Source: Streptomyces olivochromogenes | Lineage (GTDB): Bacteria; Actinomycetota; Actinomycetes; Streptomycetales; Streptomycetaceae | Direction: 5' to 3' | NCBI RefSeq assembly: GCF_021538895.1 | Contig: NZ_JADDRL010000096.1 | Span: forward strand, 1 to 34,928 | DNA length: 34,928 nt | In this document: piece by piece, positions 24,809 to 33,300 of the stretch | How positions within the stretch are numbered: the first letter of the stretch is position 1 | Layout: each line of letters opens with the position of its first letter | Notes under the pieces: generated by a model | What the model was told of the DNA's origin: nothing | The model's input: the letters and a program-made list of their open reading frames with translations, nothing else | Databases searched by the model: none | Program-made: the position numbers and the translations under genes

Positions 24809-25972
24809 TCAGCTCACCCGTCGGGCCCCCGCCGCCGGTACCGCCTCGAACACCCGCGGTGCGGTGAAGTCCGCCGCCGCGAAGGCCTCTTCGACGGCCT
24901 TGCCGAGGGTGTCGACCTCGGCGGCCTCCGCCAGGACGATCGCCGAGCCGCCGAAGCCGCCGCCGGTCATCCGGGCGCCGAGGGCACCGGCGGCCAGCGC
25001 GGTGTCCACCACGAGGTCCAGTTCCGGGCAGGAGATGCGGAAGTCGTCGCGCAGGGAGGCGTGACCCTCGGTGAGGACCGGGCCGATCGCGCGCGTCTCG
25101 CCCGACTCCAGGAGGGCCACGACGCGTTCGACGCGCTGGTCCTCGGTCACGACGTGGCGCACGAGGCGGCGTACCTCCTCGTCGTCGCCGAGCCGGGCCA
25201 GTGCCTCGTCCAGTCCGTCGTACGGCACGTCCCGCAGCGCGTCCACGCCCAGCAGCGCCGCGCCCTTCTCGCAGCCGACCCGCCGCTTGCCGTACTCGCC
25301 GTCGCTGTGCGCGTGCTTGACCCGGGTGTCCACGACGAGCAGGCGCAGGCCCTCGGCGGCCAGGTCGAAGGGGATCTGCCGCTGGGACAGGTCGCGGGTG
25401 TCGAGGAACAGGGCGTGCCCGGCCTCACAGCAGGCCGATGCCGTCTGGTCCATGATCCCGGTGGGCGCGCCGACGTAGACGTTCTCGGCGCGCTGGCACA
25501 GGCGGGCCAGCTGCCAGCGCTGGAGGCCGAGCCCGAACAGGTCGTTCAGGGCGAGGGCGATCACGACCTCCAGGGCCGCCGACGAGGACAGGCCGGCGCC
25601 GCTCGGGACCGTCGAGGCCAGGTGGATGTCCGCGCCGGTGACCGGGTGGCCGGCCTCGCGCAGCGCCCAGACCACGCCCGCCGGGTAGGCCGTCCAGCTC
25701 CGGTCGCTCTGCGGCTCCAGGGCGTCCAGCGACAGCTCCACGACCCCGCCCGCGTCACCCGCGAGGTTCGCCGAGTGCAGGCGCAGCACACCGTCGTCGC
25801 GGCGCGAGACCGCCGCCGTCGTTGCGTGCGGCAGCGCGAACGGCATGACGAAGCCGTCGTTGTAGTCGGTGTGCTCGCCGATCAGGTTGACCCGGCCCGG
25901 CGCCGACCAGACTCCCTCCGGTGCTGCGCCGTACAGCGCGGCGAAGCCCTCCCGGACCTGCTGTGCCCCCAC
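24809..25972 (-). CDS. galK: Galactokinase
   Basis: This 387-residue GHMP-family kinase phosphorylates galactose to galactose-1-phosphate. The galactose-binding signature GRVNLIGEHTDYNDGFVMP is at 26-44. The ATP loop VPSGAGLSSSAALEV lies near 120, and the third GHMP motif MTGGGFGGSAIVL near the C-terminus. The GTG at 25972 shares its first base with the last base of the galE stop codon (TAGTG), and AAGGGAG lies ~5 nt upstream, so translation is coupled. It is the last gene of the galT-galE-galK operon. The frame stays open far into galE, but that part is a shadow. Confidence 0.96.
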   Translation of the reverse strand: MGAQQVREGFAALYGAAPEGVWSAPGRVNLIGEHTDYNDGFVMPFALPHATTAAVSRRDDGVLRLHSANLAGDAGGVVELSLDALEPQSDRSWTAYPAGVVWALREAGHPVTGADIHLASTVPSGAGLSSSAALEVVIALALNDLFGLGLQRWQLARLCQRAENVYVGAPTGIMDQTASACCEAGHALFLDTRDLSQRQIPFDLAAEGLRLLVVDTRVKHAHSDGEYGKRRVGCEKGAALLGVDALRDVPYDGLDEALARLGDDEEVRRLVRHVVTEDQRVERVVALLESGETRAIGPVLTEGHASLRDDFRISCPELDLVVDTALAAGALGARMTGGGFGGSAIVLAEAAEVDTLGKAVEEAFAAADFTAPRVFEAVPAAGARRVS

Positions 25973-26940
25973 TAGTTCTCCCTTGCGATCTTCTGCGCGA
26001 ACTCCCACGCGTCCGCGACGATTCCCGCGAGGTCCGTGCGGGACGGGTTCCAGCCGAGGCGCTCGCGGGCGGCCCGGGCCGAGGCGACCAGGACGGCGGG
26101 GTCGCCGCCCCGGCGCGGGGCCACGACCTCGGGGATCGGGTGGCCGGTGACCTGGCGGACGGTCTCGATGACCTCGCGGACCGAGAAGCCCTCGCCGTTG
26201 CCGAGGTTGCAGATGAGGTGCTCGCCGGGCCGGGCGGCCGTCAGGGCCAGCAGGTGGGCCTCGGCCAGGTCCGCGACGTGGATGTAGTCGCGCACGCAGG
26301 TGCCGTCCGGCGTCGCGTAGTCGTCGCCGAAGACCGAGATCGCCTCGCGGCGGCCCTGGGCGACCTGGAGGACCAGGGGGATCAGGTGCGACTCGGGGTC
26401 GTGCCGCTCGCCGCACGCGCCGTAGGCGCCCGCCACGTTGAAGTAGCGCAGCGACACCGCGCCCAGGCCGTGGGCGGCCGCCTCGCCGGTGATCATGTGG
26501 TCGACGGCGAGCTTGGAGGCGCCGTAGGGGTTGGTGGGCCGGGTCGGCGCGGTCTCGACGATCGGGACCTGCTCGGGCTCGCCGTAGGTCGCGGCCGTGG
26601 AGGAGAAGACCAGCTTGCGCACGCCGGCCTCGCGCATCGCGCCGAGCAGCGCCATGGTGCCGCCGACGTTGTTGTCCCAGTACTTCTCGGGCTTGACGAC
26701 CGACTCGCCGACCTGGGAGAAGGCCGCGAAGTGCAGGACGCCGTCGTAGGAGGAGTCGAGCCACTTGCCGGCGTCGCGGATGTCGCCCTCGACGAAGGCG
26801 GCGCCGGCCGGGACGCCCTCGCGGAAGCCGGTGGAGAGGTTGTCGAGGACGGTGACCTCGTGCCCGGCCTCCAGCAGGTGCTGGGCGACCACGCCGCCGA
26901 CATAGCCCGCGCCGCCGGTCACCAGATACTTGCCGCTCAT
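25972..26940 (-). CDS. galE: UDP-glucose 4-epimerase
   Basis: This 322-residue SDR-type enzyme interconverts UDP-galactose and UDP-glucose. The NAD-binding loop TGGAGYVGG is at 8-16, the catalytic pair is Y139/K143 in NPYGASK, and SSTAATYGEP supplies the conserved Ser/Thr. Substrate-binding segments (YFNVAGAYG, RDYIHVADLA) follow in the expected order. Its ATG overlaps the galT stop (ATGA) and its stop overlaps the galK start by one base, so all three gal proteins are translated in tight coupling. Confidence 0.96.
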   Translation of the reverse strand: MSGKYLVTGGAGYVGGVVAQHLLEAGHEVTVLDNLSTGFREGVPAGAAFVEGDIRDAGKWLDSSYDGVLHFAAFSQVGESVVKPEKYWDNNVGGTMALLGAMREAGVRKLVFSSTAATYGEPEQVPIVETAPTRPTNPYGASKLAVDHMITGEAAAHGLGAVSLRYFNVAGAYGACGERHDPESHLIPLVLQVAQGRREAISVFGDDYATPDGTCVRDYIHVADLAEAHLLALTAARPGEHLICNLGNGEGFSVREVIETVRQVTGHPIPEVVAPRRGGDPAVLVASARAARERLGWNPSRTDLAGIVADAWEFAQKIAREN

Positions 26941-27998
26941 GTACTCGCTACCTCTCGCAGTCGCTCGGCCGCGCGCTCCGGCGGCACGTCGTTGATGAAC
27001 ACACTCATGCCGGATTCGGAACCCGCGAGAAACTTCAGCTTGCCGGAAGTGCGGCGGATGGTGAAAAGCTCAAGGTGAAGACCGAAATCGTCGCGGCCCA
27101 CACCGTCGAACTCCTCCAGCGCGCCGAACGGGGCCTGGTGCCAGCCCGCGATGTAGGGCGTCGGAGGTTCACCCTCGCCGAAGATACGGTCGAAGCGCCT
27201 CAAGAGTTCCAGATAAACCTTGGGGAACTCTGAGCGTGCCGCCTCGTCGAGGGCGAGCAGATCGGGCACACGGCGCTTCGGATACAGGTGGACCTCGTAG
27301 GGCCAGTGTGCGGAGTACGGCACGAAGGCCACCCAGTGTTCACCCTCAAGGACGACCCGCTCACCGGCGAGTTCCCGTTCCAGGACGGCGTCGAAGAGGT
27401 TCTCCCCGCCGGTCGCCTCCCGGTGTGCGGCCAGGGAGCGCAGCATCAGGGCGGTGCGAGGCGTGGTGAAGGGGTACCCGTAGATCTGGCCGTGCGGGTG
27501 ACCGAGCGTCACGCCGATCTCCTCGCCGCGGTTCTCGAAGCAGAACACCTGCTCGACGGAGGGGAGATGCGACAACTCCGAGGTCCGGTCCGTCCACGCG
27601 TCCAGCACCAGGCGCGCCTGCTCCTGACTCAGATCGGCGAAGGAGGCGCTGTGGTCGGAGGTGAAGCAGACGACCTCGCACCGGCCGGAGTCGCCGGCCA
27701 GCGACGGAAAGCGGTTCTCGAAGACGACGACGTCGTAGGAGGAGTCCGGGATCTCGCTCAGCCGGCCGTCCCGGGAGGGGCACAGCGGGCACTCGTCGGC
27801 GGGCGGGTGATAGGTGCGGCCCTGCCGGTGCGAGGCGATCGCGACCGAGTCGCCGAGCAGCGGGTCGCGGCGGATCGCGGAGGTGGTCACGGTGCGCTCG
27901 AGCGGTCGTCGGTCCACCGCGTCGCGCACGGCGTCGTCCCGCAGGTCGTAGTAGATCAACTCACGACCGTCGGCCAGTCGAGTCGAGGTCTTCTTCAC
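26937..27998 (-). CDS. galT: Galactose-1-phosphate uridylyltransferase
   Basis: This 353-residue HIT-superfamily enzyme swaps UMP between UDP-glucose and galactose-1-phosphate. The active-site motif GHPHGQIYGYP is present, with the nucleophilic second His. The N-terminal zinc-type CPLCPSRDGR and FENRFPSL motifs and VPYSAHWPYEVHLYPKR are also there. The GTG at 27998 is chosen because GGGAG lies 6 nt upstream; a frame to 28028 would add ten residues. It is the first gene of the Leloir operon and diverges from a sugar-type symporter. Confidence 0.96.
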   Translation of the reverse strand: MKKTSTRLADGRELIYYDLRDDAVRDAVDRRPLERTVTTSAIRRDPLLGDSVAIASHRQGRTYHPPADECPLCPSRDGRLSEIPDSSYDVVVFENRFPSLAGDSGRCEVVCFTSDHSASFADLSQEQARLVLDAWTDRTSELSHLPSVEQVFCFENRGEEIGVTLGHPHGQIYGYPFTTPRTALMLRSLAAHREATGGENLFDAVLERELAGERVVLEGEHWVAFVPYSAHWPYEVHLYPKRRVPDLLALDEAARSEFPKVYLELLRRFDRIFGEGEPPTPYIAGWHQAPFGALEEFDGVGRDDFGLHLELFTIRRTSGKLKFLAGSESGMSVFINDVPPERAAERLREVAST

Positions 27999-28109
27999 TG
28001 CGGACTCCCTATCCGAGCCACCACGCAACCATCAAACAGAAACGCACACACCAAAACACAACTCACCAGGGCAGTCAACATCGCAATCAGAGGAGGTGTA
28101 TGAGCGGAC
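27999..28109. promoter_or_regulatory. Divergent gal operon / symporter promoter region
   Basis: This is 111 nt of unusually AT-rich, strand-asymmetric sequence. On the minus strand it reads T/G-rich, with repeated TGTGT, GTTTTG and GTTTCTG-like blocks downstream of TTGACT (complement of 28073-28078), a good -35. Several TTTG-like repeats could be regulator half-sites. On the plus strand an AGGAGG ribosome binding site ends the region at 28091-28096. Confidence 0.5.
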
Positions 28110-28120
28110 GTGTTGAATGA
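28100..28120 (+). other. Possible six-codon leader ORF overlapping the symporter start
   Basis: ATG at 28100, 3 nt after AGGAGG, opens MSGRVE and stops at TGA 28118-28120. It overlaps, in another frame, the GTG at 28110 that starts the symporter. Whether it is translated is unknown. Confidence 0.3.
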
Positions 28121-29846
28121 CGGTGTGCAAACCCCCACATTCCCCCTCACACCCGCCCACACGGCCCGGGAAGCCCTTCCCGCGCTGGCGGCCGAGCTGC
28201 GGCTCCCCACGAACTGGCTCGACTACACGATCCTGGCGATCTACTTCGTCGTCGTGCTCGGCATCGGCTTCGCGGCCCGCCGCTCGGTCAAGACCAGCCT
28301 CGACTTCTTCCTGTCCGGGCGTTCACTGCCGGCCTGGATCACCGGTCTCGCGTTCATCTCGGCCAACCTGGCCGCCACCGAGATCCTGGGCATGGCCGCC
28401 AACAGCGCCCAGTACGGCGCCTACACCGTCCACTGGTACTGGATCGGTGCCATCCCCGCCATGGTCTTTCTCGGCCTCGTGATGATGCCCTTCTACTACG
28501 GCAGCAAGGTGCGCTCGGTCCCCGAGTTCCTGCTGCTGCGCTTCGACAAGTGGGCACATCTGCTGAGTTCGATCCTGTTCGCCTTCGCCGCGATCCTGAT
28601 CGCCGGGGTGAACCTCTACGCCCTGGCGATCGTCGTGGAGGCGCTGCTCGGCTGGCCCCAGTGGGTGGCGATCGTGGTCGCCGGCCTGTTCGTCCTCGCC
28701 TACATCACCCTGGGCGGCCTGTCCTCCGCGATCTACAACGAGGTGCTCCAGTTCTTCGTGATCCTGGCCGCGCTGATCCCGATCACGGTGCTCGCCCTCA
28801 GGAAGGTCGGCGGCTGGAGCGGCCTGACGGACCGGCTCACCGTCCTGCACGGGCACGACTTCGTCACCGCCTGGGGCGGCACCGGCATCGGCAGCCCCAA
28901 CCCGCTGGGCGCGAACTGGCTGACGATCATCCTGGGCCTGGGCTTCGTGCTGTCCTTCGGCTACTGGACGACGAACTTCGCCGAGGTGCAGCGCGCCCTG
29001 TCCGCGAAGAACCTCTCCGCCGCGCAGCGCACGCCGCTGATCGCCGCGTACCCGAAGATCTTCATCGTCTTCCTGGTGATGATCCCGGGTCTGGTCGCGG
29101 CGGCGCTCGTCCCGAAGATCGGCACCAGCGCCTCGGGCCTGCAGTACAACGACGCGATCCCCTACCTGATGCAGGAGCTGCTGCCCAACGGCGTGCTCGG
29201 CATCGCGGTGACCGGTCTGCTGGCCGCCTTCATGGCCGGCATGGCGGCAAACGTCTCGTCGTTCAACACCGTGTTCACCAACGACATCTGGTCGAAGTAC
29301 GTGGTCCGGCACCGCGAGGACGAGTACTACGTCCGCTTCGGCCGGCTGATCACGGCGATCGGCGTGATGGCCTCGATCGGCACGGCGTTCCTCGCGTCCT
29401 CGTTCTCGAACATCATGGCCTACCTGCAGACGCTGTTCTCCTTCTTCAACGTGCCGATGTTCGTGGCCTTCATCATCGGCATGTTCTGGAAACGCGCGTC
29501 CGCGAAGTCCGGCTTCTGGGGCCTGCTCGCCGGGACCGTGACCGCGATGGTCAACTACTTCGTGATGTACAAGCGGCACATCATCGACATCCCCACCGAC
29601 CAGGGCGCCAACTTCGTCTCCGCGATCGCGGGCTTCGTCGCCGGCGGGATCGTGATGTTCGTGGTGTCGCTGTTCACCTCGCCGAAGTCGGCCGAGGAGC
29701 TGGAGGGCCTCGTCTACGGCACCCGGTCGCCCGGCATGGCCGAGCCGCCCGCCGCCGGCGACGACGCCTGGTACCGCAAGCCGGCCCTGCTGGGCTGGGG
29801 CGCGGTGATCATCGCCGCCGCCTGCTACATCCCGTTCTCGCTCTGA
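28110..29846 (+). CDS. Sodium:solute symporter, SGLT-like (probable galactose/sugar uptake)
   Basis: This is a 578-residue SSS-family transporter with ~14 hydrophobic segments. The N-terminal part (LDYTILAIYFVVVLGIGFAARR, DFFLSGRSLPAW, ANLAATEILGMA) has the GRSLPxW and A/S-A-N pattern of the SGLT branch that carries sugars. The divergent Leloir operon makes galactose the best guess for the substrate. The start is unusual: GTG at 28110 lies 13 nt after AGGAGG, while a closer ATG at 28100 is in another frame; TTG at 28113 and GTG at 28125 are alternatives. It is followed 21 nt later by a small membrane protein. Confidence 0.9.
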   Translation: MLNDGVQTPTFPLTPAHTAREALPALAAELRLPTNWLDYTILAIYFVVVLGIGFAARRSVKTSLDFFLSGRSLPAWITGLAFISANLAATEILGMAANSAQYGAYTVHWYWIGAIPAMVFLGLVMMPFYYGSKVRSVPEFLLLRFDKWAHLLSSILFAFAAILIAGVNLYALAIVVEALLGWPQWVAIVVAGLFVLAYITLGGLSSAIYNEVLQFFVILAALIPITVLALRKVGGWSGLTDRLTVLHGHDFVTAWGGTGIGSPNPLGANWLTIILGLGFVLSFGYWTTNFAEVQRALSAKNLSAAQRTPLIAAYPKIFIVFLVMIPGLVAAALVPKIGTSASGLQYNDAIPYLMQELLPNGVLGIAVTGLLAAFMAGMAANVSSFNTVFTNDIWSKYVVRHREDEYYVRFGRLITAIGVMASIGTAFLASSFSNIMAYLQTLFSFFNVPMFVAFIIGMFWKRASAKSGFWGLLAGTVTAMVNYFVMYKRHIIDIPTDQGANFVSAIAGFVAGGIVMFVVSLFTSPKSAEELEGLVYGTRSPGMAEPPAAGDDAWYRKPALLGWGAVIIAAACYIPFSL

Positions 29847-29867
29847 CCGCGGGAGGATGGAGACACC

Positions 29868-30254
29868 ATGTCCGACCACCCCGAGCACCGCGACCGTCCC
29901 GACGGCCCCGACGGCCCCGAGCGCCCCGAGGACTTCGGGTACTCCGGCTTCACCGAGCGGGACCTCCAGCGGGAGGTTCTGGACCTGGAGCACAGGTCCA
30001 CGACCGCGGCCCGCATCTTCGACCTGCGCCGCATCATCGGCGGCCTGTTCGTCCTCTACGGCGTCATGGTCACGATCGCCGGCATCACCGCCTCCGACGC
30101 GGCCATCGACAAGGCCGAGGGCGTCAACATCAACCTGTGGACCGGCATCGGCATGCTCCTGCTGGGCCTCTTCTTCCTGGCCTGGCTGAAGCTGCGCCCC
30201 ACACCGCCGCCGCTGCCCGACACCGCACCGGACGACAAGCCGGCCGCCGAGTAG
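29868..30254 (+). CDS. Small two-TM membrane protein downstream of the symporter
   Basis: The product has 128 residues. The N-terminus (1-50) is charged and rich in D, P, E and R. Two hydrophobic segments follow, at ~58-76 and 91-107, joined by a short outside loop, and then a P/D-rich tail. No known family was recognised. GGAGA lies 4 nt before the ATG, and the gap to the symporter is only 21 nt. It is therefore likely to be co-transcribed and may be an accessory subunit, much as DUF485 proteins accompany ActP-like symporters at the left end of this window. Confidence 0.8.
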   Translation: MSDHPEHRDRPDGPDGPERPEDFGYSGFTERDLQREVLDLEHRSTTAARIFDLRRIIGGLFVLYGVMVTIAGITASDAAIDKAEGVNINLWTGIGMLLLGLFFLAWLKLRPTPPPLPDTAPDDKPAAE

Positions 30255-30262
30255 CGCGCCGC

Positions 30263-30301
30263 CCACAGGGGCGCGGAGCACCGGACTCCGGGCCCCTGTG
30301 G
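30263..30301. terminator. Bidirectional terminator after symporter operon
   Basis: CCACAGGGGC (30263-30272) pairs with GCCCCTGTGG (30292-30301), with an inner CGGAG/CTCCG stem. It sits between convergent genes. Confidence 0.88.
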
Positions 30302-30318
30302 ACGGCGGACGCGCGACC

Positions 30319-31017
30319 CTACGAGTCCCCGTGCGGCGCCGCCGAGTTCGGCATCGGGCCCGCGCGGTCCAGCAAGCCCGTGCGGGCCGCCAGGGCCGCC
30401 GCCTCCAGCCGGGAGCCGACGCCGAGCTTCATCAGGACGCGCTGGACGTGGGTGCGGGCGGTGGAGGGGGCGATGCCCATGCCCGCGGCGATCAGCCGGG
30501 TGTCCTCGCCGTCGGCGACCCGGACCAGGACCTCCACCTCGCGCGGGGTGAGCATCTGGAGCAGGCGCTGACCCTCGTCGTCGGGCTGCGCCGCCGGGTT
30601 GAGGAGTTCGCTGAACGCCCCCTGCAGCAGCTGCGGCGCCACGGCCGCCTCGCCCGCCCGCGCCTTCATGATCGCCCGCTCGACGCCTTCTATGCGCTCG
30701 TCGTGCCGTACGTAGCCCGAGGCGCCCGCCGCGAACGCGGCCGCGATCCCGCGCGGTGACGGCACCGGCCCCAGCACCAGGACCGCGACCTGCGGACGCT
30801 CCCGCTTGATCCGCACCACCGGGTCGAAGACCCCCGGCTCGGCCGGCGCCGCCGTCCCCAGCAGGCACACCTCGGGGGCCCGCGTGATCACCAACTCCGC
30901 GGCGCCCGCGGCCGGCGCCGCCGCCGCGAGCACCCGATGCCCGCGCAGCTTGAGCGCCGAGGCCAGCGCCTCGGCGAGCAATCGGTGGTCGTCGACCACC
31001 ATGAGCCGCACTCCCAC
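30319..31017 (-). CDS. Atypical LuxR-type response regulator lacking the phospho-site
   Basis: The product has 232 residues. The receiver-like domain (1-~125) keeps the acidic pair D9-D10 in MVVDDHRLLAEAL. The phospho-acceptor position is G54 (CLLGTAAPAEPG) and the conserved Lys position is His (GYVRHDE), so normal phosphorylation is not expected. The LuxR HTH (~160-220) is intact: LTPREVEVLVRVADGEDTRLIAAGMGIAPSTARTHVQRVLMKLGV. The GTG at 31017 has GGGGGG 7 nt upstream; an earlier frame to 31053 is not supported. No kinase is nearby. It resembles other phosphorylation-independent actinobacterial regulators, controlled by ligand or level; targets are unknown. Confidence 0.88.
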   Translation of the reverse strand: MGVRLMVVDDHRLLAEALASALKLRGHRVLAAAAPAAGAAELVITRAPEVCLLGTAAPAEPGVFDPVVRIKRERPQVAVLVLGPVPSPRGIAAAFAAGASGYVRHDERIEGVERAIMKARAGEAAVAPQLLQGAFSELLNPAAQPDDEGQRLLQMLTPREVEVLVRVADGEDTRLIAAGMGIAPSTARTHVQRVLMKLGVGSRLEAAALAARTGLLDRAGPMPNSAAPHGDS

Positions 31018-31224
31018 AGAGCAACCCCCCAGTCCCCCCAATGGATGCCCCACTATGGATGCCCACTGGTACTCATGGACAGAGGGCCCCCCGGCACCTC
31101 GTCCTTCATGCCCCCGGAAGCTACACGCTTGTTCGACGTTGCGCTGCCCCTACTGATGAGAAGTGCCCCGGATCGACGGAATTTCTGGCATTGCTCGCAT
31201 TCGAGGGTGATGAGCGGTACGCGT

Positions 31225-31256
31225 ACGGCCCCGCCCCTGACCAGGGACGGGGCCGT
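31225..31256 (-). terminator. Terminator after the first PQQ-like gene
   Basis: ACGGCCCCG (31225-31233) pairs with CGGGGCCGT (31248-31256), with inner CCCT/AGGG. It lies 22 nt after the minus-strand stop at 31278. The rest of the gap to 31018 shows no gene. Confidence 0.85.
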
Positions 31257-31277
31257 CGGCCGCCAGGGGGCGCGCGC

Positions 31278-33176
31278 TCAGCCGCCCGCGCCGAATGCCA
31301 CCACCAGGTACTCCTTGCCGTACGTGGAGTCCGACTTGTGGGCGAAGACGGCCGACATGTACAGATGCCCCTCCGAGTAGCGGATCTCCGCGTAGTCCGG
31401 CAGCATGCTGGTCTCCGCGTCCCGCTCCTTCTCAGTGGCCGGGTTCTGCAGCAGCTTGGTCTCCTTGAAGGAGCCGCCGGCGATGCTGACGATCTGGCCG
31501 CCCTTGTCGTACGGCGGACGCTTGTACGCGATCAGGTTGCCGCCGTCCATGCGCAGCGGGGAGATCGTGTAGCCGTCGCCGGCGTCGGCGCGCTGGCCCG
31601 TCTGCTTGCCGGTGCCCAGGTCGAAGGCGACGATCTCGTTGGTCTTGCTGTAGTCGCCGGTGCCGTCGTGCTCCTCCGTCGGCACGTACAGCTTGTCGTT
31701 GCCGACCACGATCTGCTTGCAGAACTCGATGCGGGAGATGCCGTCGCAGCGCCCGCCGTACGAGTCGCCCGGCGCCGAGATCCGGGTGCGCAGCTTTCCG
31801 GTCTTGTTGTCGATGGAGAAGTAGTCCGAGATGCCGCTGCCGTCGCCCGCGCTGTCGCCGACGTCGGCGGCCACCACCAGCGGGTCCGTCGAGACGATGC
31901 TGGCGTACTCGATGCCCGCGGACATCTTGTATTCGGAGATCACCTTCCCGGACTTCGGGTCGATGTTCTGGACGTGCAGCTGCCGGTTGTCGTACTCGCC
32001 GCACTTGCGCAGCGCCACCAGCTTCGCGCCGCCGCCGTAACCCGCGTCGTAGCAGCTGTCGGTCTGCTTCGGCTTCCACAGCGGCTTGCCGGAGTCGATG
32101 TCGAAGGCCGCGCCGCCGTTGGTGCTGCCCACGGCAACGGTGTGCTGGGCGACCGTCACATTCTCGAAGTTGATCGGGTAGTCACCGGAGTTGACCGGCT
32201 TCGACCACAGCTTCTTGCCCGCGGCCAGGTCGATCGCGGCGACCTGGGTGCAACCCGCCGAGGAGCTCTTCGCGGGCATCTTCGGCTGGTAGACGATCGC
32301 CGTCCGGTCGTCCTCGGTCACGTGGTCGGTCACCGCGCACACCGGGCCGGCCAGCTTGATCGTCCACAGCTTCGAGCCCTTGTCGGGGTCGTAGCCCACG
32401 ATCTCGGCGATGCCGGTCTTGGCGTACACCTTGTCGGTGAGCCACGAACCCGAGGTGACGACCGTGTCGTTCGCCTTCGGCAGCGGGACCTGGAAGAGGA
32501 GCTTGGAGGCGGTGTCGGCGGGCACGTTCTCCTTGCCGCCGGTCGTGCCGCCGTTCGCGCCGCCCGTGCCGGCCGTACCGCCGCTGGAGCTCGCGGTCTC
32601 GTGCTTCTTGTTCTTGCCGTCGTCGCCGGACGAGCTCGCGTACCAGAAGCCGCCGGCGGCGATCAGGGCGATCGCCACGAGCGCCGAGACGATGATGACG
32701 AGCGAGGTGTTGGACTTGCCTCCGCCACTGCCCGGCGGGCCGGCCTGCGGCTGCATCGGCATGGTGGGCTGGCCCGGGTAGCCGTAGCCGGGCTGGCCGT
32801 ACGCGGTCGGCTGCTGCCCGTACGCGTTCGGCTGTCCGTAGGCGTTCGGCTGGGCGTACGGGTTCGGCTGCTGGCCGGGGTAGCCGTAGCCCGGGGGCGG
32901 CGTCTGTCCGGCCTGCGGGGCCGGGGGCCCCTGCGGGTAGCCGTAGCCGGGCGGCGGCGGGGGCGTCTGCGGGGCCTGCTGCGGGTAGCCGTACCCGGGC
33001 TGGGACGCCTTCTGGAGGTCCGGCGGGGTCTGCGGGGCCGGAGGGGTGTCCTGGGGCGCCTGAGGCGCCGGAGCGGCCGCGGGCGGCTGCCCGGGCTGCT
33101 GCGGCGGCTGGTCCTGGGGCGGGCCGAAACCGCCCTGCTGCGGGGGCTGGTTGGGCGGCGGAGGCGGCTGGGTCAT
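31278..33176 (-). CDS. Membrane-anchored PQQ-like beta-propeller protein
   Basis: The product has 632 residues. Residues 1-~155 are cytosolic and extremely P/Q/G/Y-rich, with repeated GYGYPQ and PNAYGQ units. One TM segment (~160-182, LVIIVSALVAIALIAAGGFW) follows, then a G/S/T-rich stalk and a ~420-residue extracellular domain of WD/PQQ-like blades (for example LWTIKLAGPV, LWSKPV, LWKPK). Six Cys in that domain recur in the neighbouring paralogue. No catalytic residues were recognised; BamB-like propellers bind other proteins. The ATG at 33176 begins MTQPPPPPNQPP; the longer frame to 33317 is not needed. It lies 124 nt after the paralogous gene. Confidence 0.87.
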   Translation of the reverse strand: MTQPPPPPNQPPQQGGFGPPQDQPPQQPGQPPAAAPAPQAPQDTPPAPQTPPDLQKASQPGYGYPQQAPQTPPPPPGYGYPQGPPAPQAGQTPPPGYGYPGQQPNPYAQPNAYGQPNAYGQQPTAYGQPGYGYPGQPTMPMQPQAGPPGSGGGKSNTSLVIIVSALVAIALIAAGGFWYASSSGDDGKNKKHETASSSGGTAGTGGANGGTTGGKENVPADTASKLLFQVPLPKANDTVVTSGSWLTDKVYAKTGIAEIVGYDPDKGSKLWTIKLAGPVCAVTDHVTEDDRTAIVYQPKMPAKSSSAGCTQVAAIDLAAGKKLWSKPVNSGDYPINFENVTVAQHTVAVGSTNGGAAFDIDSGKPLWKPKQTDSCYDAGYGGGAKLVALRKCGEYDNRQLHVQNIDPKSGKVISEYKMSAGIEYASIVSTDPLVVAADVGDSAGDGSGISDYFSIDNKTGKLRTRISAPGDSYGGRCDGISRIEFCKQIVVGNDKLYVPTEEHDGTGDYSKTNEIVAFDLGTGKQTGQRADAGDGYTISPLRMDGGNLIAYKRPPYDKGGQIVSIAGGSFKETKLLQNPATEKERDAETSMLPDYAEIRYSEGHLYMSAVFAHKSDSTYGKEYLVVAFGAGG

Positions 33177-33300
33177 GGCAGGTAAACCTCGGAAGTGACG
33201 CAAGGGACGACGAAGGCGGCGCTGGTGGCGCGGATGGCGCAGGTGGCGAAGCCGCCGGGAAGGCGACGGGAGGGCGACGGAGTCACCGGAGAAGGGGGGA

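Noticed and set aside
24809..26764. Apparent 651-residue fusion of a GalE-like region with GalK
   Set aside because: The upstream part is galE read in the wrong frame; galK starts at the GTG overlapping the galE stop.
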